From Avibacterium sp. 20-132 (GTDB taxonomy: Bacteria; Pseudomonadota; Gammaproteobacteria; Enterobacterales; Pasteurellaceae): a DNA stretch of 64,000 nt. The stretch lies in the NCBI RefSeq assembly GCF_023611925.1, contig NZ_CP091456.1, positions 1,364,001 to 1,428,000 of the forward strand. Reading direction: 5' to 3'. The notes beneath the pieces were generated by a model, which worked only from the letters and a program-made list of their open reading frames with translations, was not told the origin of the DNA and made no database searches. This document shows positions 34,694 to 44,449 of this stretch, in pieces. The stretch's first letter is position 1. Each line of letters starts with the position of its first letter. The position numbers and the translations under genes were made by a program.

Positions 34694-36400
34694 TTAAGCG
34701 CCAATAACAGCGTGGCTAATTTGTTCAATCAGACGTTTATAAATATTACTGCCATCGCTATTGTTCACCTTAATTTCGATTAAGGTGGCTTCGCGGCGGA
34801 AATAAGCTTGTTTAAGCACGGAGCTGAGATCCGCCCAAGTGTAAGGACGTGCATATTTGAGATCAAACATTGACGCCGCGTGAGAAAATTCTAAATTATG
34901 CGGCATACGATAGAATTTATTTTTCATTTCCGCATCCACAGGCAGCATATCGAAAATTGCGCCGCCATTATTATTGATCACAAAAATAATGGTTGGCTGA
35001 TTCACCTTTTTGAGCAAGGCCAAAGAATTGAGATCATAGAGGGCGGAAGTATCTCCAAGCATTGCTACCACAGGCTGGTTTGAACCTAAACTTAAGCCTG
35101 TTGCGGTGGCAAGTAAGCCGTCAATGCCACTTGCGCCACGGTTGGTGTACACCGGGTAGCCTTCTGGCAATTTAGTTAGGGCATCAACCAAGCGTACAAA
35201 GAGGCTGTTGCCCAAAAAGAGCAGTCCATTATTGGGTAATAAACGCTCTAAATGGTGAGCTAAAGAGGCCTCATTCAAATTACCGCCCACTTGCTGTTCC
35301 ACAAAGCTGGCACAGAACTTAGCCAGTGCGATTGGCTCTAATAGCCAAGGTTTCTGGCGTAAAGGGGGATGGGCGCGTAGCCAATGATGAATTTTTCCAT
35401 TAAAACGGGTGTGTGCGTGATGGTTTGGATCAACCGAATTATCTGAAGGTTCAATGATCCAATATTCCCCTTTAAAGGCCGCCATAAATTGATTTATACG
35501 TTTGCTAATAAAGTGCGAGCCAAATTGCAACACAATATCTGCTTCAAGCAATTTTTGTTTAACGGTTTGATTTGCCAGCCAAATATCCGCATAAGGTAGG
35601 GTTGGCTCAACGCCAGATTGAATATCTGTGAGCATAATCCAGCCTTGCGTTTCAGCCCAAGTGCGAATGCCCATAGCTTGCTCTGTGGGGAGTTTTCCAA
35701 CCAAAATAATCCCACGTTTTGTACGCCAATGATCCCAATGTTCGTGCATTACCACTTCTTTTTGTGGGGCTTGATGGTTATGCCACGGTTTGTTTTGGCT
35801 TAACCAACGCTGAATTGGCATAAGCCAAGGATGTTGATCAATTTGCTCTGCATTGGCTTCATATAACGGCTCAGCAAATGGCATATTAATATGTACGACA
35901 CCAGCGTGCTGGCTTTGTCGATAACAAGCCTGTTCCACAAGCGAAATCAGCCAGTTAGGTGAATAATCTTGGCTAGGACGAGGTAAATTTATTGTTGCGA
36001 CAGGATAATCAGCAAAAATGTTGTGCTGTAAAATGGCTTGATTTGCACCGCACTCCAATAATTCAGGCGGGCGATCGGCACTCAATACAATGAGATTTAC
36101 CCCACTTTGGCGCGCTTCAATCACCGCGGGATAAAGATTTGCCACTGCCGTGCCAGAAGTTACAATAATCGCCACAGGCTTTTTATTTGCTTTAGCTAAA
36201 CCAAGGGCGAGAAAACCCAAACCACGCTCATCAAAATGGGTATGGCATTTGGCTTTGCCACCTTGTTCAAGGCGAGCGGCTTCTAACGTGAGTGGGGTAG
36301 AACGAGAACCAGGTGCAATGCAAAAATGGCTAACCCCTTGACGAATCAGGGTTTCCAAGATCACTTTTGACCAACAACGATTAAATACACTCACTGACAT
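34694..36400 (-). CDS. menD: MenD: SEPHCHC synthase (menaquinone pathway)
   Basis: A 568-residue thiamine-diphosphate enzyme that joins 2-oxoglutarate and isochorismate. The start MSVSVFNRCWSKVILETLIR with CIAPGSRSTPL matches E. coli MenD. The thiamine diphosphate motif runs from GDTSALYDLNS to NNNGG near residues 440-475. The ATG at 36400 is chosen because GGAG lies just before it; the in-frame ATG at 36412 adds only MENP. It lies 36 bases after menF. Confidence 0.97.
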   Translation of the reverse strand: MSVSVFNRCWSKVILETLIRQGVSHFCIAPGSRSTPLTLEAARLEQGGKAKCHTHFDERGLGFLALGLAKANKKPVAIIVTSGTAVANLYPAVIEARQSGVNLIVLSADRPPELLECGANQAILQHNIFADYPVATINLPRPSQDYSPNWLISLVEQACYRQSQHAGVVHINMPFAEPLYEANAEQIDQHPWLMPIQRWLSQNKPWHNHQAPQKEVVMHEHWDHWRTKRGIILVGKLPTEQAMGIRTWAETQGWIMLTDIQSGVEPTLPYADIWLANQTVKQKLLEADIVLQFGSHFISKRINQFMAAFKGEYWIIEPSDNSVDPNHHAHTRFNGKIHHWLRAHPPLRQKPWLLEPIALAKFCASFVEQQVGGNLNEASLAHHLERLLPNNGLLFLGNSLFVRLVDALTKLPEGYPVYTNRGASGIDGLLATATGLSLGSNQPVVAMLGDTSALYDLNSLALLKKVNQPTIIFVINNNGGAIFDMLPVDAEMKNKFYRMPHNLEFSHAASMFDLKYARPYTWADLSSVLKQAYFRREATLIEIKVNNSDGSNIYKRLIEQISHAVIGA

Positions 36401-36436
36401 AGGGTTCTCCATTGATTTTGTTCGTTCTTTCTATGT

Positions 36437-37711
36437 TTATTCTTGTAATAAAGAAATTAATCCTAAGGCTTTACGCTCAATTTCTTGCCATTCTAACAAG
36501 GGAATAGAGCCTTCAACAATCCCCGCACCGGCAAAAACGCGAATTTGTTCTTGCTCAATGAACGCTGAGCGAATCGCCACGCAGAATTCTGCCCATTCTT
36601 TTTGCATTACGCCTAATGTTCCTGCATACCAACGGCGGTCAAAGGTTTCCGTTTGACGTAAAAATGCGATGGCTTCATTTCGTCCTAAGCCAGCTACCGC
36701 CGCGGTAGGATGAATGGCATTTAAGAAAAGGTTATCACCATATTCGGGGGAAATCTGTGCAGAAATTTTACGTCTTAAATGTTGCACTTGGCGCAAGGTT
36801 TTCAGACCTAAGGGCGAAACCTCAATATATTGGCTATAAGGTGCAAGGTGTTGCTTAATGTCATCAACAACGAGTTGATTTTCATAAATATTTTTTTTAT
36901 CTTGCAGAAGCCATTGGGCTTGTTGTGCGGTTTCTTGTGCATTTTCGCCCACTAAGGCTGTCCCCGCCAATGCTTCGGTTTGCAGTTGTGTGCCTTGCCG
37001 TTGATACAGGCGTTCAGGGCTTGAGCCAATAAAAATACATTCTTCCGTTTCAGCAAATAGAAAATGATAGCAACCGAAATTATAGCGTTCACTTTCAGCC
37101 AAAAAATCATAGGCGTTCAGTTTTCCTTCTGAGTGGAAAAGTGTTTCATTCGCCAATACAATTTTATTTAGTAAGCCTTGCTTAATCTGCTGTAAACCTT
37201 GTTCTACCCATTCACACCATTGTGCTTGTGCTGCCCGTTTTTGCCCAAAATGAATGGATTGTTGAATTGGACAAAGTGCGTTGCTTTTTTCAAAAGTTTC
37301 TAATGCGTTTAAGCAGGCTTGGTATTCTTGTGCAAAATCTTTTGTTTGATCGATGAATAGTTGAATTTTTAGCTTATTTTCTTGCTGTTGCAAATACAAA
37401 CGCGGCAAGAAAAATTGGCTGTCACCATAAAATTGCACACCGCCCACTAAGGGATAATGGTTTTCTTGTATAAAAGTTTGTGCCAGATTTAATTCCCAAA
37501 AGCACCGCACTTGTCCGATAGCGGCGACAACTTGCTTGCTATCACGGAAATTAAGGTAAAACTGCGGATAGGTTTTTTGCGCTTTTAGCCAGCTTAATAA
37601 ATTGAGGTTCGTAACCATTTCTGCCTGCACACAAGCGATCTTCTTATGTTCAAGCAGAGAAGGGCGGAGTTGCGCCAAAAGCTGTTGTTTTATTGTGCGT
37701 AAATTATCCAT
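36437..37711 (-). CDS. menF: Isochorismate synthase MenF
   Basis: A 424-residue chorismate-binding enzyme converting chorismate to isochorismate, the first step toward menaquinone. The chorismate-binding domain (about 160-420) includes FIGSSPERLYQRQGTQLQTEALAG, HPTAAVAGLGR and FAGAGIVEGSIP. First gene of the menF-menD-menH unit; later men genes are not in the window. EntC-type enzymes share the fold, but menD and menH settle the role. It is divergent from alaA. Confidence 0.96.
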   Translation of the reverse strand: MDNLRTIKQQLLAQLRPSLLEHKKIACVQAEMVTNLNLLSWLKAQKTYPQFYLNFRDSKQVVAAIGQVRCFWELNLAQTFIQENHYPLVGGVQFYGDSQFFLPRLYLQQQENKLKIQLFIDQTKDFAQEYQACLNALETFEKSNALCPIQQSIHFGQKRAAQAQWCEWVEQGLQQIKQGLLNKIVLANETLFHSEGKLNAYDFLAESERYNFGCYHFLFAETEECIFIGSSPERLYQRQGTQLQTEALAGTALVGENAQETAQQAQWLLQDKKNIYENQLVVDDIKQHLAPYSQYIEVSPLGLKTLRQVQHLRRKISAQISPEYGDNLFLNAIHPTAAVAGLGRNEAIAFLRQTETFDRRWYAGTLGVMQKEWAEFCVAIRSAFIEQEQIRVFAGAGIVEGSIPLLEWQEIERKALGLISLLQE

Positions 37712-37826
37712 TTAAAAAGCGTTGTTTTTGGCAAAAAAATCAGTTAAAAATAAGGGCTAATTCTACCGCACTTTATGAAAATTTTTTATAAAATCTTTTC
37801 ATCTTTGTAAAATAAGCGTAAAGTGC

Positions 37827-37867
37827 GGTAAAAAATAAGCCGATTTTTATCGGCAATTTTTTACCCC
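37827..37867 (+). terminator. Terminator-like hairpin in the leader before alaA
   Basis: GCCGAT (37839-37844) pairs with ATCGGC (37849-37854) around TTTT. Outer arms GGTAAAAAAT (37827-37836) and ATTTTTTACC (37856-37865) extend the stem. It lies between two divergent genes, where no upstream gene needs ending, so it may be an attenuator in the alaA leader or a stray terminator. An uptake core (AAGTGCGGT, 37821-37829) overlaps the left arm. Confidence 0.5.
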
Positions 37868-37920
37868 AAATGATAACCGCACGCAACATTATTGATATTG
37901 CAACCAAAAGGATAATAACA

Positions 37921-39135
37921 ATGACAACCTTTCCTAAATCAAGCAAGTTAGAACACGTTTGTTACGATATTCGTGGGCCAGTGCATAAAGAGGCGCTACG
38001 TTTAGAAGAAGATGGACATAAAATCTTAAAATTAAATATCGGCAATCCTGCGCCTTTTGGTTTTGAAGCCCCAGATGAAATTTTGGTGGATATTTTGCGT
38101 AATCTGACCTCAGCACAAGGTTATTGTGATTCCAAAGGGTTATATTCTGCACGTAAAGCCATTGTGCAATATTACCAATCAAAAGGCATTCAGGGCGCAA
38201 ATGTGAATGATGTTTATATCGGTAATGGCGTGTCTGAGCTGATTATGATGTCAATGCAAGCCTTATTGAATAATGATGATGAAGTGTTGATCCCGATGCC
38301 TGATTACCCATTATGGACAGCTGCTGCTACGTTAGCGGGCGGAAAAGCGGTGCATTATTTATGTGATGAACAGGCAGATTGGTTTCCTGATTTAGCTGAT
38401 ATTAAAAGCAAAATTACCTCTCGAACTAAGGCTATTGTGATTATCAACCCAAATAATCCAACGGGGGCGGTGTATAGCAAAGACTTATTGCAAGGTATTG
38501 TGGATATTGCTCGTGAACATAAATTGATTATTTTTGCCGATGAAATTTATGACAAAATTTTGTATGACGATGCGGTTCATCATCATATTGCGGCACTTGC
38601 GCCGGATTTATTAACCATTACCTTTAATGGGTTGTCTAAATCTTATCGCGTTGCAGGTTTCCGTCAAGGCTGGATGATTTTAAATGGCCCGAAACAGCAC
38701 GCAAAAGGTTATATTGAAGGGCTAGATATGCTCGCTTCAATGCGTTTATGTGCAAATCACCCAATGCAACACGCCATTCAAACCGCATTAGGGGGCTATC
38801 AAAGCATTAATGAATTTATTCTGCCCGGTGGGCGCTTATTAGAACAACGCAATAAAGCCTATGAACTGATTAATCAAATTCCGGGAGTGAGTTGCGTGAA
38901 ACCAATGGGCGCGCTTTATATGTTCCCCAAAATTGATGTGAAAAAATTCAATATTTACGATGATGAAAAAATGGTGCTGGATTTGTTGCGTCAAGAGAAA
39001 GTGCTATTAGTACACGGACGCGGTTTTAACTGGCATTCCCCGGATCACTTCCGCATTGTTACCTTGCCTTATGTAAATCAAATTGAAGATGCGCTTGGGC
39101 GATTAGGACGTTTTCTAGCTAATTATCGTCAGTAA
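37921..39135 (+). CDS. alaA: Alanine aminotransferase AlaA (YfbQ-type)
   Basis: A 404-residue PLP enzyme of fold type I that makes alanine from pyruvate and glutamate. Family blocks are LNIGNPAPFGF, IGNGVSELI, IINPNNPTGAVYS and FADEIYDKILYD. The PLP lysine is in NGLSKSYRVAGFRQGW, and the carboxylate-binding arginine is near HFRIVTLP. By recall it follows E. coli AlaA (405 residues). The ATG at 37921 is preferred since AAGGA precedes it and the family starts here; an upstream in-frame ATG at 37870 adds 17 residues. Confidence 0.94.
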   Translation: MTTFPKSSKLEHVCYDIRGPVHKEALRLEEDGHKILKLNIGNPAPFGFEAPDEILVDILRNLTSAQGYCDSKGLYSARKAIVQYYQSKGIQGANVNDVYIGNGVSELIMMSMQALLNNDDEVLIPMPDYPLWTAAATLAGGKAVHYLCDEQADWFPDLADIKSKITSRTKAIVIINPNNPTGAVYSKDLLQGIVDIAREHKLIIFADEIYDKILYDDAVHHHIAALAPDLLTITFNGLSKSYRVAGFRQGWMILNGPKQHAKGYIEGLDMLASMRLCANHPMQHAIQTALGGYQSINEFILPGGRLLEQRNKAYELINQIPGVSCVKPMGALYMFPKIDVKKFNIYDDEKMVLDLLRQEKVLLVHGRGFNWHSPDHFRIVTLPYVNQIEDALGRLGRFLANYRQ

Positions 39136-39147
39136 TCTATCAATTTA

Positions 39148-39175
39148 AACGCCAGTTCGCGGCTGGCGTTTTCCC
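39148..39175. terminator. Bidirectional terminator between alaA and fadR
   Basis: AACGCCAG (39148-39155) pairs with CTGGCGTT (39163-39170), followed by TTCCCCTT on one side and preceded by AATTTA on the other. It lies between convergent genes. Confidence 0.8.
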
Positions 39176-39186
39176 CTTAAATTGTT

Positions 39187-39912
39187 TTATTCGCCAAAAT
39201 CCTCGGGTAAGTGATGTAGCATTGCTTTCCAAATGCTGCTACTACGTTCGCGGTTTTCAGCGAGGCATTGAATAGCCAGTTCAACATTGCTTTGCTCACA
39301 ACTTTTGCGCAGAGCTTGGTAAAATTGCATCGTGAATTGACGCGATTTTGCTTCAGAAAAGAATAAAGAGGCCACTTGGTGGTAGAGATCTTTAAAGCTA
39401 TTTAAAATTAAACCATAGACAGGTTTGTTTGCGACAAAGGTAAACGCGCGGTATAAATGATAGTCAAATTCAGCGTACGCCTGTGGCGTGTCTGCCAAGT
39501 GCGGTAGATTTTCAAATAATTTTAATGAAGTCACGGGATCGGTTTGAATGGCTTCAGGGATATACTGTTCGCCCATTTTTGTACGTAATGAAACAACATT
39601 GGTAATAATCACAGGAATCGTGGATTTATCGAGTTGAATGAGTGTGCTGATGATATTTGGTCCGGCGGTTTCCCATACGTTATTCACGCGGGTTGGCTTG
39701 CCGTGCTGAATACTTAGCCAACCATCACGGGCAAGGCGTTGCAACACTTCTCGCAATGTCGTTCTGGTTACCCCGATTTTTTCGGCTAATTCCCGTTCTG
39801 CGGGTAGATCAGAACCCGGCGGAAAATGGTTATTCCAAATGCTTTTTACAATATATTCCTCAGCTAATCCCGCTGGGCTTTGGGCTTTAAGAAGCGACTG
39901 ATGATTATTCAT
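39187..39912 (-). CDS. fadR: Fatty acid metabolism regulator FadR
   Basis: A 241-residue GntR-family regulator that represses fad genes, activates fab genes, and releases DNA on binding long-chain acyl-CoA. The winged helix (about 1-80) holds LPAERELAEKIGVTRTTLRE and LQRLARDGWLSIQHGKPTRVNN, nearly identical to E. coli FadR. The C-terminal ligand-binding helical domain covers the rest. The ATG at 39912 (MNNHQSLLKAQSPAG) is preferred to a TTG at 39924. It is divergent from nhaB, as in E. coli. A FadR-like operator lies before the FadL gene at 16828. Confidence 0.96.
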   Translation of the reverse strand: MNNHQSLLKAQSPAGLAEEYIVKSIWNNHFPPGSDLPAERELAEKIGVTRTTLREVLQRLARDGWLSIQHGKPTRVNNVWETAGPNIISTLIQLDKSTIPVIITNVVSLRTKMGEQYIPEAIQTDPVTSLKLFENLPHLADTPQAYAEFDYHLYRAFTFVANKPVYGLILNSFKDLYHQVASLFFSEAKSRQFTMQFYQALRKSCEQSNVELAIQCLAENRERSSSIWKAMLHHLPEDFGE

Positions 39913-40044
39913 ACTTTTGCGCAATTATTTTTTGAAAAATTTGTGACATAGATAACAAAATAGAGATTTGTTATTATCCTTGAAAGGTGGATATATTACA
40001 ATTGGCACAGTTGTATTTTTTCATTTTAAGGTAAAGGTCGTAAT

Positions 40045-41586
40045 ATGAACTATTATCAAGCATTTCTAAAAAATTTTCTTGGTTCAAGTCCTGACTGGTA
40101 CAAATTAGCCATCGTTGGATTTTTAGTTTTAAATCCAATTTTGTTTTTTTGTGTTAGCCCATTTATTGCAGGCTGGGTGTTAGTGGCTGAATTTATTTTA
40201 ACCCTTGCAATGGCGTTAAAATGTTATCCGTTACAACCCGGCGGGCTATTAGCCATTGAAGCGGTAATGATTGGAATGACTCGCCCTGAACACGTTAAGG
40301 CAGAAATTATGGCAAATTTTGAAGTGATTTTGCTCTTAATGTTTATGGTGGCTGGCATTTATTTTATGAAGCAACTGCTACTTTTTATTTTTACTAAGTT
40401 GCTACTCAATATTCGCTCTAAATTGGTTTTATCGCTTTCATTTAGCTTAAGTGCGGCATTTCTTTCTGCTTTTTTAGATGCGCTAACTGTTGTTGCAGTG
40501 ATTATTAGTGTGGGAATGGGGTTTTATGGTGTTTATCATAAAGTGGCTTCAGGGAAACACTTTGATGATTCTGATGATATTAATGATGATAAACATATTG
40601 GTAATCGTAAAGACACCTTGGAAGAATTTCGTGCCTTTTTACGTAGCTTAATGATGCACGCTGCGGTGGGAACGGCGTTAGGTGGTGTAATGACAATGGT
40701 GGGAGAACCACAAAATTTAATTATTGCCGAACAAGCGAAATGGGGTTTTGGTGAATTCTTCTTCAGAATGACGCCTGTTACGATTCCAATCTTAATCTGT
40801 GGTGTATTAACTTGTATTGCTGTCGAAAAATTTCACTTATTTGGTTACGGTGCAAAACTTCCACGTAAAGTTTGGGGCGTGTTGGCAAAATTTGATCGTA
40901 ATCGCCAACGTAAAATGAACAATCAAGAACGCATTAAACTTATTATTCAGGCCCTTGTGGGAATTTGGCTTGTCGTTGGGCTGGCTTTCCATCTTGCCGC
41001 AGTAGGATTAATAGGTTTAAGTGTCATCATTTTATGTACTTCCGCTTGTGGTATTACGAGTGAACACGCATTGGGTAAGGCATTCCAAGAATCGTTACCT
41101 TTTACAGCCTTGCTTGTGGTATTTTTCTCGGTGGTGGCTGTTATTGTTGATCAACACCTTTTCGCACCGATTATTCATTTTGTACTCTCTGCCTCCGAAA
41201 ATGTTCAGTTAATGCTGTTCTATATTTTTAATGGAGTATTGTCTGCAATTTCAGATAATGTCTTTGTCGCAACGGTCTATATTAATGAAGCAAAAGCAGC
41301 GTTGGAACAACATATTATTTCACCACAACAATTTGAATTACTTGCTGTGGCGATTAACACGGGGACAAACTTGCCATCTGTCGCAACACCAAACGGACAA
41401 GCCGCATTTTTATTCTTGCTCACATCCTCGCTTGCGCCGTTAATTCGTTTGTCTTACGGAAGAATGGTTTATATGGCGCTACCTTATACAATTGTGCTAT
41501 CTTTAGTTGGATTAGCTGCAGTAGAATTTTTATTGCCTACATTAACACAGTTTTTAACTCAACTAGGATTAGTTACTCCAGTATAA
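40045..41586 (+). CDS. nhaB: Na+/H+ antiporter NhaB
   Basis: A 513-residue, about 12-helix inner membrane sodium-proton antiporter, the same size as E. coli NhaB (513). Conserved stretches include [44 protein letters not shown], and [22 protein letters not shown]. The start ATG follows AAGGT. dsbB begins 12 bases after the stop, as in E. coli. Confidence 0.98.
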   Translation: MNYYQAFLKNFLGSSPDWYKLAIVGFLVLNPILFFCVSPFIAGWVLVAEFILTLAMALKCYPLQPGGLLAIEAVMIGMTRPEHVKAEIMANFEVILLLMFMVAGIYFMKQLLLFIFTKLLLNIRSKLVLSLSFSLSAAFLSAFLDALTVVAVIISVGMGFYGVYHKVASGKHFDDSDDINDDKHIGNRKDTLEEFRAFLRSLMMHAAVGTALGGVMTMVGEPQNLIIAEQAKWGFGEFFFRMTPVTIPILICGVLTCIAVEKFHLFGYGAKLPRKVWGVLAKFDRNRQRKMNNQERIKLIIQALVGIWLVVGLAFHLAAVGLIGLSVIILCTSACGITSEHALGKAFQESLPFTALLVVFFSVVAVIVDQHLFAPIIHFVLSASENVQLMLFYIFNGVLSAISDNVFVATVYINEAKAALEQHIISPQQFELLAVAINTGTNLPSVATPNGQAAFLFLLTSSLAPLIRLSYGRMVYMALPYTIVLSLVGLAAVEFLLPTLTQFLTQLGLVTPV

Positions 41587-41598
41587 GAAGGATTTAAA

Positions 41599-42132
41599 AT
41601 GCTGAAATATTTCAAACAGTTATCGCTAAATCGTGGCGGTTGGTTGCTTTTATTGATCTCAACAATCGCCTTAGAAAGCACCGCACTTTATTTTCAACAC
41701 GGAATGGGATTAGCGCCTTGCGTGATGTGTATTTATGAGCGTGTTGCATTGCTTGGCATTACATTTTCAGCATTAATTGGCTTGCTTTACCCTCGCTCAC
41801 TCATTTTGCGCGTATTGGCATTATTAGTGGGCTTGGGGAGTGCGGTAAAAGGCTTATTACTGGCAATCAAACACGTTGATTATCAACTTCATCCTGCGCC
41901 TTGGAATCAATGTTCTTATATGGCGGAGTTTCCACAGACATTGCCTTTGGATCGCTGGCTACCTTATATATTTAACCCAACCGGATCTTGTGCAGATATT
42001 ACGTGGTCATTTTTAGGTTTTTCAATGGCGCAATGGATTATCGTAATTTTTGCATTTTATAGTTTATTACTAGCGGTGTTATTAATCAGTCAATTTAAAC
42101 GTTTAGAGCAAACAAGAAATATCTTTAGATAA
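41599..42132 (+). CDS. dsbB: Disulfide bond formation protein DsbB
   Basis: A 177-residue inner membrane protein with four helices that reoxidises DsbA and passes electrons to quinone. Both catalytic cysteine pairs are present: CVMC in the first periplasmic loop and a second pair in NQCSYMAEF and TGSCADI. It sits 12 bases after nhaB with AGAAGGA before its ATG, so it is read from the same transcript. Confidence 0.97.
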   Translation: MLKYFKQLSLNRGGWLLLLISTIALESTALYFQHGMGLAPCVMCIYERVALLGITFSALIGLLYPRSLILRVLALLVGLGSAVKGLLLAIKHVDYQLHPAPWNQCSYMAEFPQTLPLDRWLPYIFNPTGSCADITWSFLGFSMAQWIIVIFAFYSLLLAVLLISQFKRLEQTRNIFR

Positions 42133-42254
42133 TTGAATTATAATGAAGATCTCATTTAAAAATTAAATGATTGTAATAAGCACAGCTAAAAGTTTCAGGT
42201 GATTTGGAATAACTAATAGAAAAGTAGTTTAAATTAGTATTCATAAAATAAGCT

Positions 42255-42274
42255 TGCCTAGTCATTACTAGGCA
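42255..42274. repeat. Perfect hairpin between dsbB and sprT
   Basis: TGCCTAGT (42255-42262) pairs with ACTAGGCA (42267-42274) around CATT. No T-run follows on the plus strand, so this is at best a weak terminator. Nothing else is recognised in the 217-base gap. Confidence 0.5.
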
Positions 42275-42349
42275 TATGGATGAATTACCTAATGTAAAAA
42301 ATATGTCAGTTTAATCTCCTGAATAAGTATAGAATTAGATTTTTGATTT

Positions 42350-42853
42350 ATGTCAGAGACAGATCCTTCATTACGCATACTTAATATGCAAATATTGCGT
42401 CAATTACGCCATTATCTATTACTTGCAGAAAGGTATTTTCAACGTGCTTTCCCAATGCCTGAAATAAACTATCAGTTACGAGGTGTGAAAGCAGGCGTGG
42501 CATATTTGCAGAAAAACGAAATCCGTTTTAACCGCACGTTACTACTGGAAAATCCCGAATATTTTTTGCAGCAAATTGTCCCTCACGAATTGGCACATTT
42601 AATTGTTTATCACGTTTTTGGGCGAGTAGCGCCACACGGTAAAGAATGGAAAGCTGTGATGGAAACGGTTTTTCAGCAACCTGCTGAAATTTATCATCAT
42701 TTAGATATTAAAAACGTGCAAGGTAAAACCTTTGCTTATCGCTGCGGTTGTCGCACTCACAATCTCAGCGTACGTCGTCATAATAAAGTGCAAAAGCAAA
42801 GTGCGGTGTATTTTTGCCGCGAATGTAAACAGCCCTTAATTCATTTACCGTGA
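42350..42853 (+). CDS. sprT: SprT-family zinc metalloprotease-like protein
   Basis: A 167-residue cytosolic protein of the SprT family, related to the DNA-protein crosslink protease Spartan; bacterial function is poorly known. The zinc motif HELAH is at residues 79-83, with a further histidine in VAPHGKEWK. The C-terminal part has a zinc-ribbon-like pair of cysteine motifs (YRCGCRTH and FCRECKQP). The length fits E. coli SprT (165). No clear ribosome binding site precedes the ATG. Confidence 0.92.
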   Translation: MSETDPSLRILNMQILRQLRHYLLLAERYFQRAFPMPEINYQLRGVKAGVAYLQKNEIRFNRTLLLENPEYFLQQIVPHELAHLIVYHVFGRVAPHGKEWKAVMETVFQQPAEIYHHLDIKNVQGKTFAYRCGCRTHNLSVRRHNKVQKQSAVYFCRECKQPLIHLP

Positions 42854-42907
42854 GTTAAAAACTATGCTAGAATCAAGCAGTTTTTAACACCTTTATTGGA
42901 GGATAAT

Positions 42908-43456
42908 ATGAAAAAATTCTTAGCATTAGCAGTAGCAATGAGTGCTTTAGCTATTTCATCAGCAGCCAATGCAAATTGGTATGTACAAGGGGATTTAGGT
43001 TATTCAAAACTTAAATTCACAGAATATTCTGCTTTAGATAAAAATAAATTTGAACCTAGAATTTCTGTAGGGTATAAATTGAATGATTGGCGCTTTGCAG
43101 CTGATTATACTCATTACGGAAAAACTTCAGATTCTTCTAATGGTGAGTATATTAGTGCAAAAGGCTATGGATTTGGTCTTTCTGGTTTTTACGATTTAGA
43201 TCTTAATCTTACTGTAAAACCTTATGTTGGAGTACGTTTAGCAACCAACATCTTCCGTATCGAAAATTCTCTCCCTGGCGCATTTGAAGAAAAAACTCAA
43301 ACTAAATTTGGTTACGGTGCATTAGCTGGGGTTTCTTATGATTTAGATTCTAATCTTACTTTGAACGCTGGGGTTGAGTATAACCGCCTAGGTTCTTGGG
43401 AAGATACCAAAGTAAACCAATATGGCTTAAAAGTGGGTCTTCGTTACGAATTCTAA
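42908..43456 (+). CDS. Small outer membrane beta-barrel protein, opacity-porin type
   Basis: A 182-residue outer membrane protein. The signal peptide (cleavage after ANA, residue about 22) is followed by NWYVQGDLGYSKLKF. Alternating strand patterns suggest an eight-stranded barrel and the chain ends in phenylalanine (GLKVGLRYEF). Such opacity-family barrels act in adhesion or membrane stability; no ligand is known here. No repeat tract for phase variation was seen in the promoter or signal region. The ATG at 42908 is 5 bases from GGAGG (42898-42902); the in-frame ATG at 42896 precedes that site and is unlikely. Confidence 0.88.
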   Translation: MKKFLALAVAMSALAISSAANANWYVQGDLGYSKLKFTEYSALDKNKFEPRISVGYKLNDWRFAADYTHYGKTSDSSNGEYISAKGYGFGLSGFYDLDLNLTVKPYVGVRLATNIFRIENSLPGAFEEKTQTKFGYGALAGVSYDLDSNLTLNAGVEYNRLGSWEDTKVNQYGLKVGLRYEF

Positions 43457-43478
43457 TTAATCAATGTTTTATTGTCAG

Positions 43479-43504
43479 TGCGGTGGTTTTCCACCGCATT
43501 TTTT
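43479..43504 (+). terminator. Rho-independent terminator after the opacity-type porin
   Basis: TGCGGTGG (43479-43486) pairs with CCACCGCA (43491-43498) around TTTT and runs into TTTTTTAT. The arm resembles an uptake core with one change (CAGTGCGGT). Confidence 0.88.
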
Positions 43505-43586
43505 ATGCTGAAATCGTTTAGCTTTATTTGATGAAGCCTTTCTAAATGTTTACAATACAGCAATTTTCTTAATGAACGGTAACATA

Positions 43587-43997
43587 ATGAAACGGCATCA
43601 ACTTCTGTTACAAGAAATGGGGCTTTCCCAATGGCAACTGGTTCGCCCTGAAAGCTTGCAAGGTGTAGTTAATATTCCTATTGATGAGCGGGTACGGTTG
43701 GTGATCATTAGTGAGGCTGAAAATCCCCCTATTGCGTTATTACAGGATATTTTGCGTAGCTTAGATGTGAAGCAAAATGAATATTTAACGATTCATTTTG
43801 ATTTTATTCCGCATTTGCACGTCAGCCACGAAGTACATTATTGGCTATTAAGTGAAAATTCAGAAAAAATCCACCGCACTTTGCCGTATTGTCAAAAAGC
43901 CTTGAGCCAATGGCTATCGCCAAATTGGGAAACCTTGATGGCAAGCCCGCAAGAAAAGCGTCAATTATGGCAGCAAATTCAAGGAATTAATCCATAA
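43587..43997 (+). CDS. holD: DNA polymerase III subunit psi (HolD)
   Basis: A 136-residue clamp-loader accessory subunit that links the loader to chi and SSB. The N-terminal LLLQEMGLSQWQLVRPESLQG matches the HolD peptide that binds the loader. The rest has the psi-chi fold pattern but low conservation, normal for this family. The ATG at 43587 is preferred over 43572 because the family starts close to this helix. rimI overlaps its stop by one base, the same pair as in E. coli. Confidence 0.9.
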   Translation: MKRHQLLLQEMGLSQWQLVRPESLQGVVNIPIDERVRLVIISEAENPPIALLQDILRSLDVKQNEYLTIHFDFIPHLHVSHEVHYWLLSENSEKIHRTLPYCQKALSQWLSPNWETLMASPQEKRQLWQQIQGINP

Positions 43998-44440
43998 TGA
44001 TAAAGATCTCACCGATTCAATCACAAGATTTTGATCGATTATTTTCGATCGAACAGCAAGCGCATCTTGTGCCTTGGTCTTTAGGGACATTAAAAAATAA
44101 TCAAGGTGAACGCTATTTCAATTTAAAATTAGAGAAAGAGCAGCATATTATCGGCTTTGCCATTTGTCAGAAAGTGGTTGATGAAGCTACCTTGTTCAAT
44201 CTTGCCATTGATCCTGCTTATCAAGGGCAAGGCTTAGGAAAGCAATTATTGCATTCTTTAATCGATAAATTGCGCGAGCAGGGCATTTTGACATTATGGT
44301 TGGAAGTACGTCAATCCAATGAAATCGCGCAAAAGCTTTATCGACAATGCGGCTTTAACGAAGTGGATATTCGCAAAAATTATTATCCGACGTTAGACGG
44401 CAGACGAGAAAATGCTGTGGTAATGGCGTGCTATTTATAA
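43997..44440 (+). CDS. rimI: Ribosomal protein S18-alanine N-acetyltransferase RimI
   Basis: A 147-residue GNAT acetyltransferase that modifies the N-terminal alanine of ribosomal protein S18. The acetyl-CoA loop is in LAIDPAYQGQGLGKQLLHSL, and the C-terminal LWLEVRQSNEIAQKLYRQCGF and YYPTLDGRENA-like end are typical of RimI. Its ATG overlaps the holD stop (TAATG). A DMT permease gene follows after 9 bases. Confidence 0.95.
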   Translation: MIKISPIQSQDFDRLFSIEQQAHLVPWSLGTLKNNQGERYFNLKLEKEQHIIGFAICQKVVDEATLFNLAIDPAYQGQGLGKQLLHSLIDKLREQGILTLWLEVRQSNEIAQKLYRQCGFNEVDIRKNYYPTLDGRRENAVVMACYL

Positions 44441-44449
44441 GGAACAACA

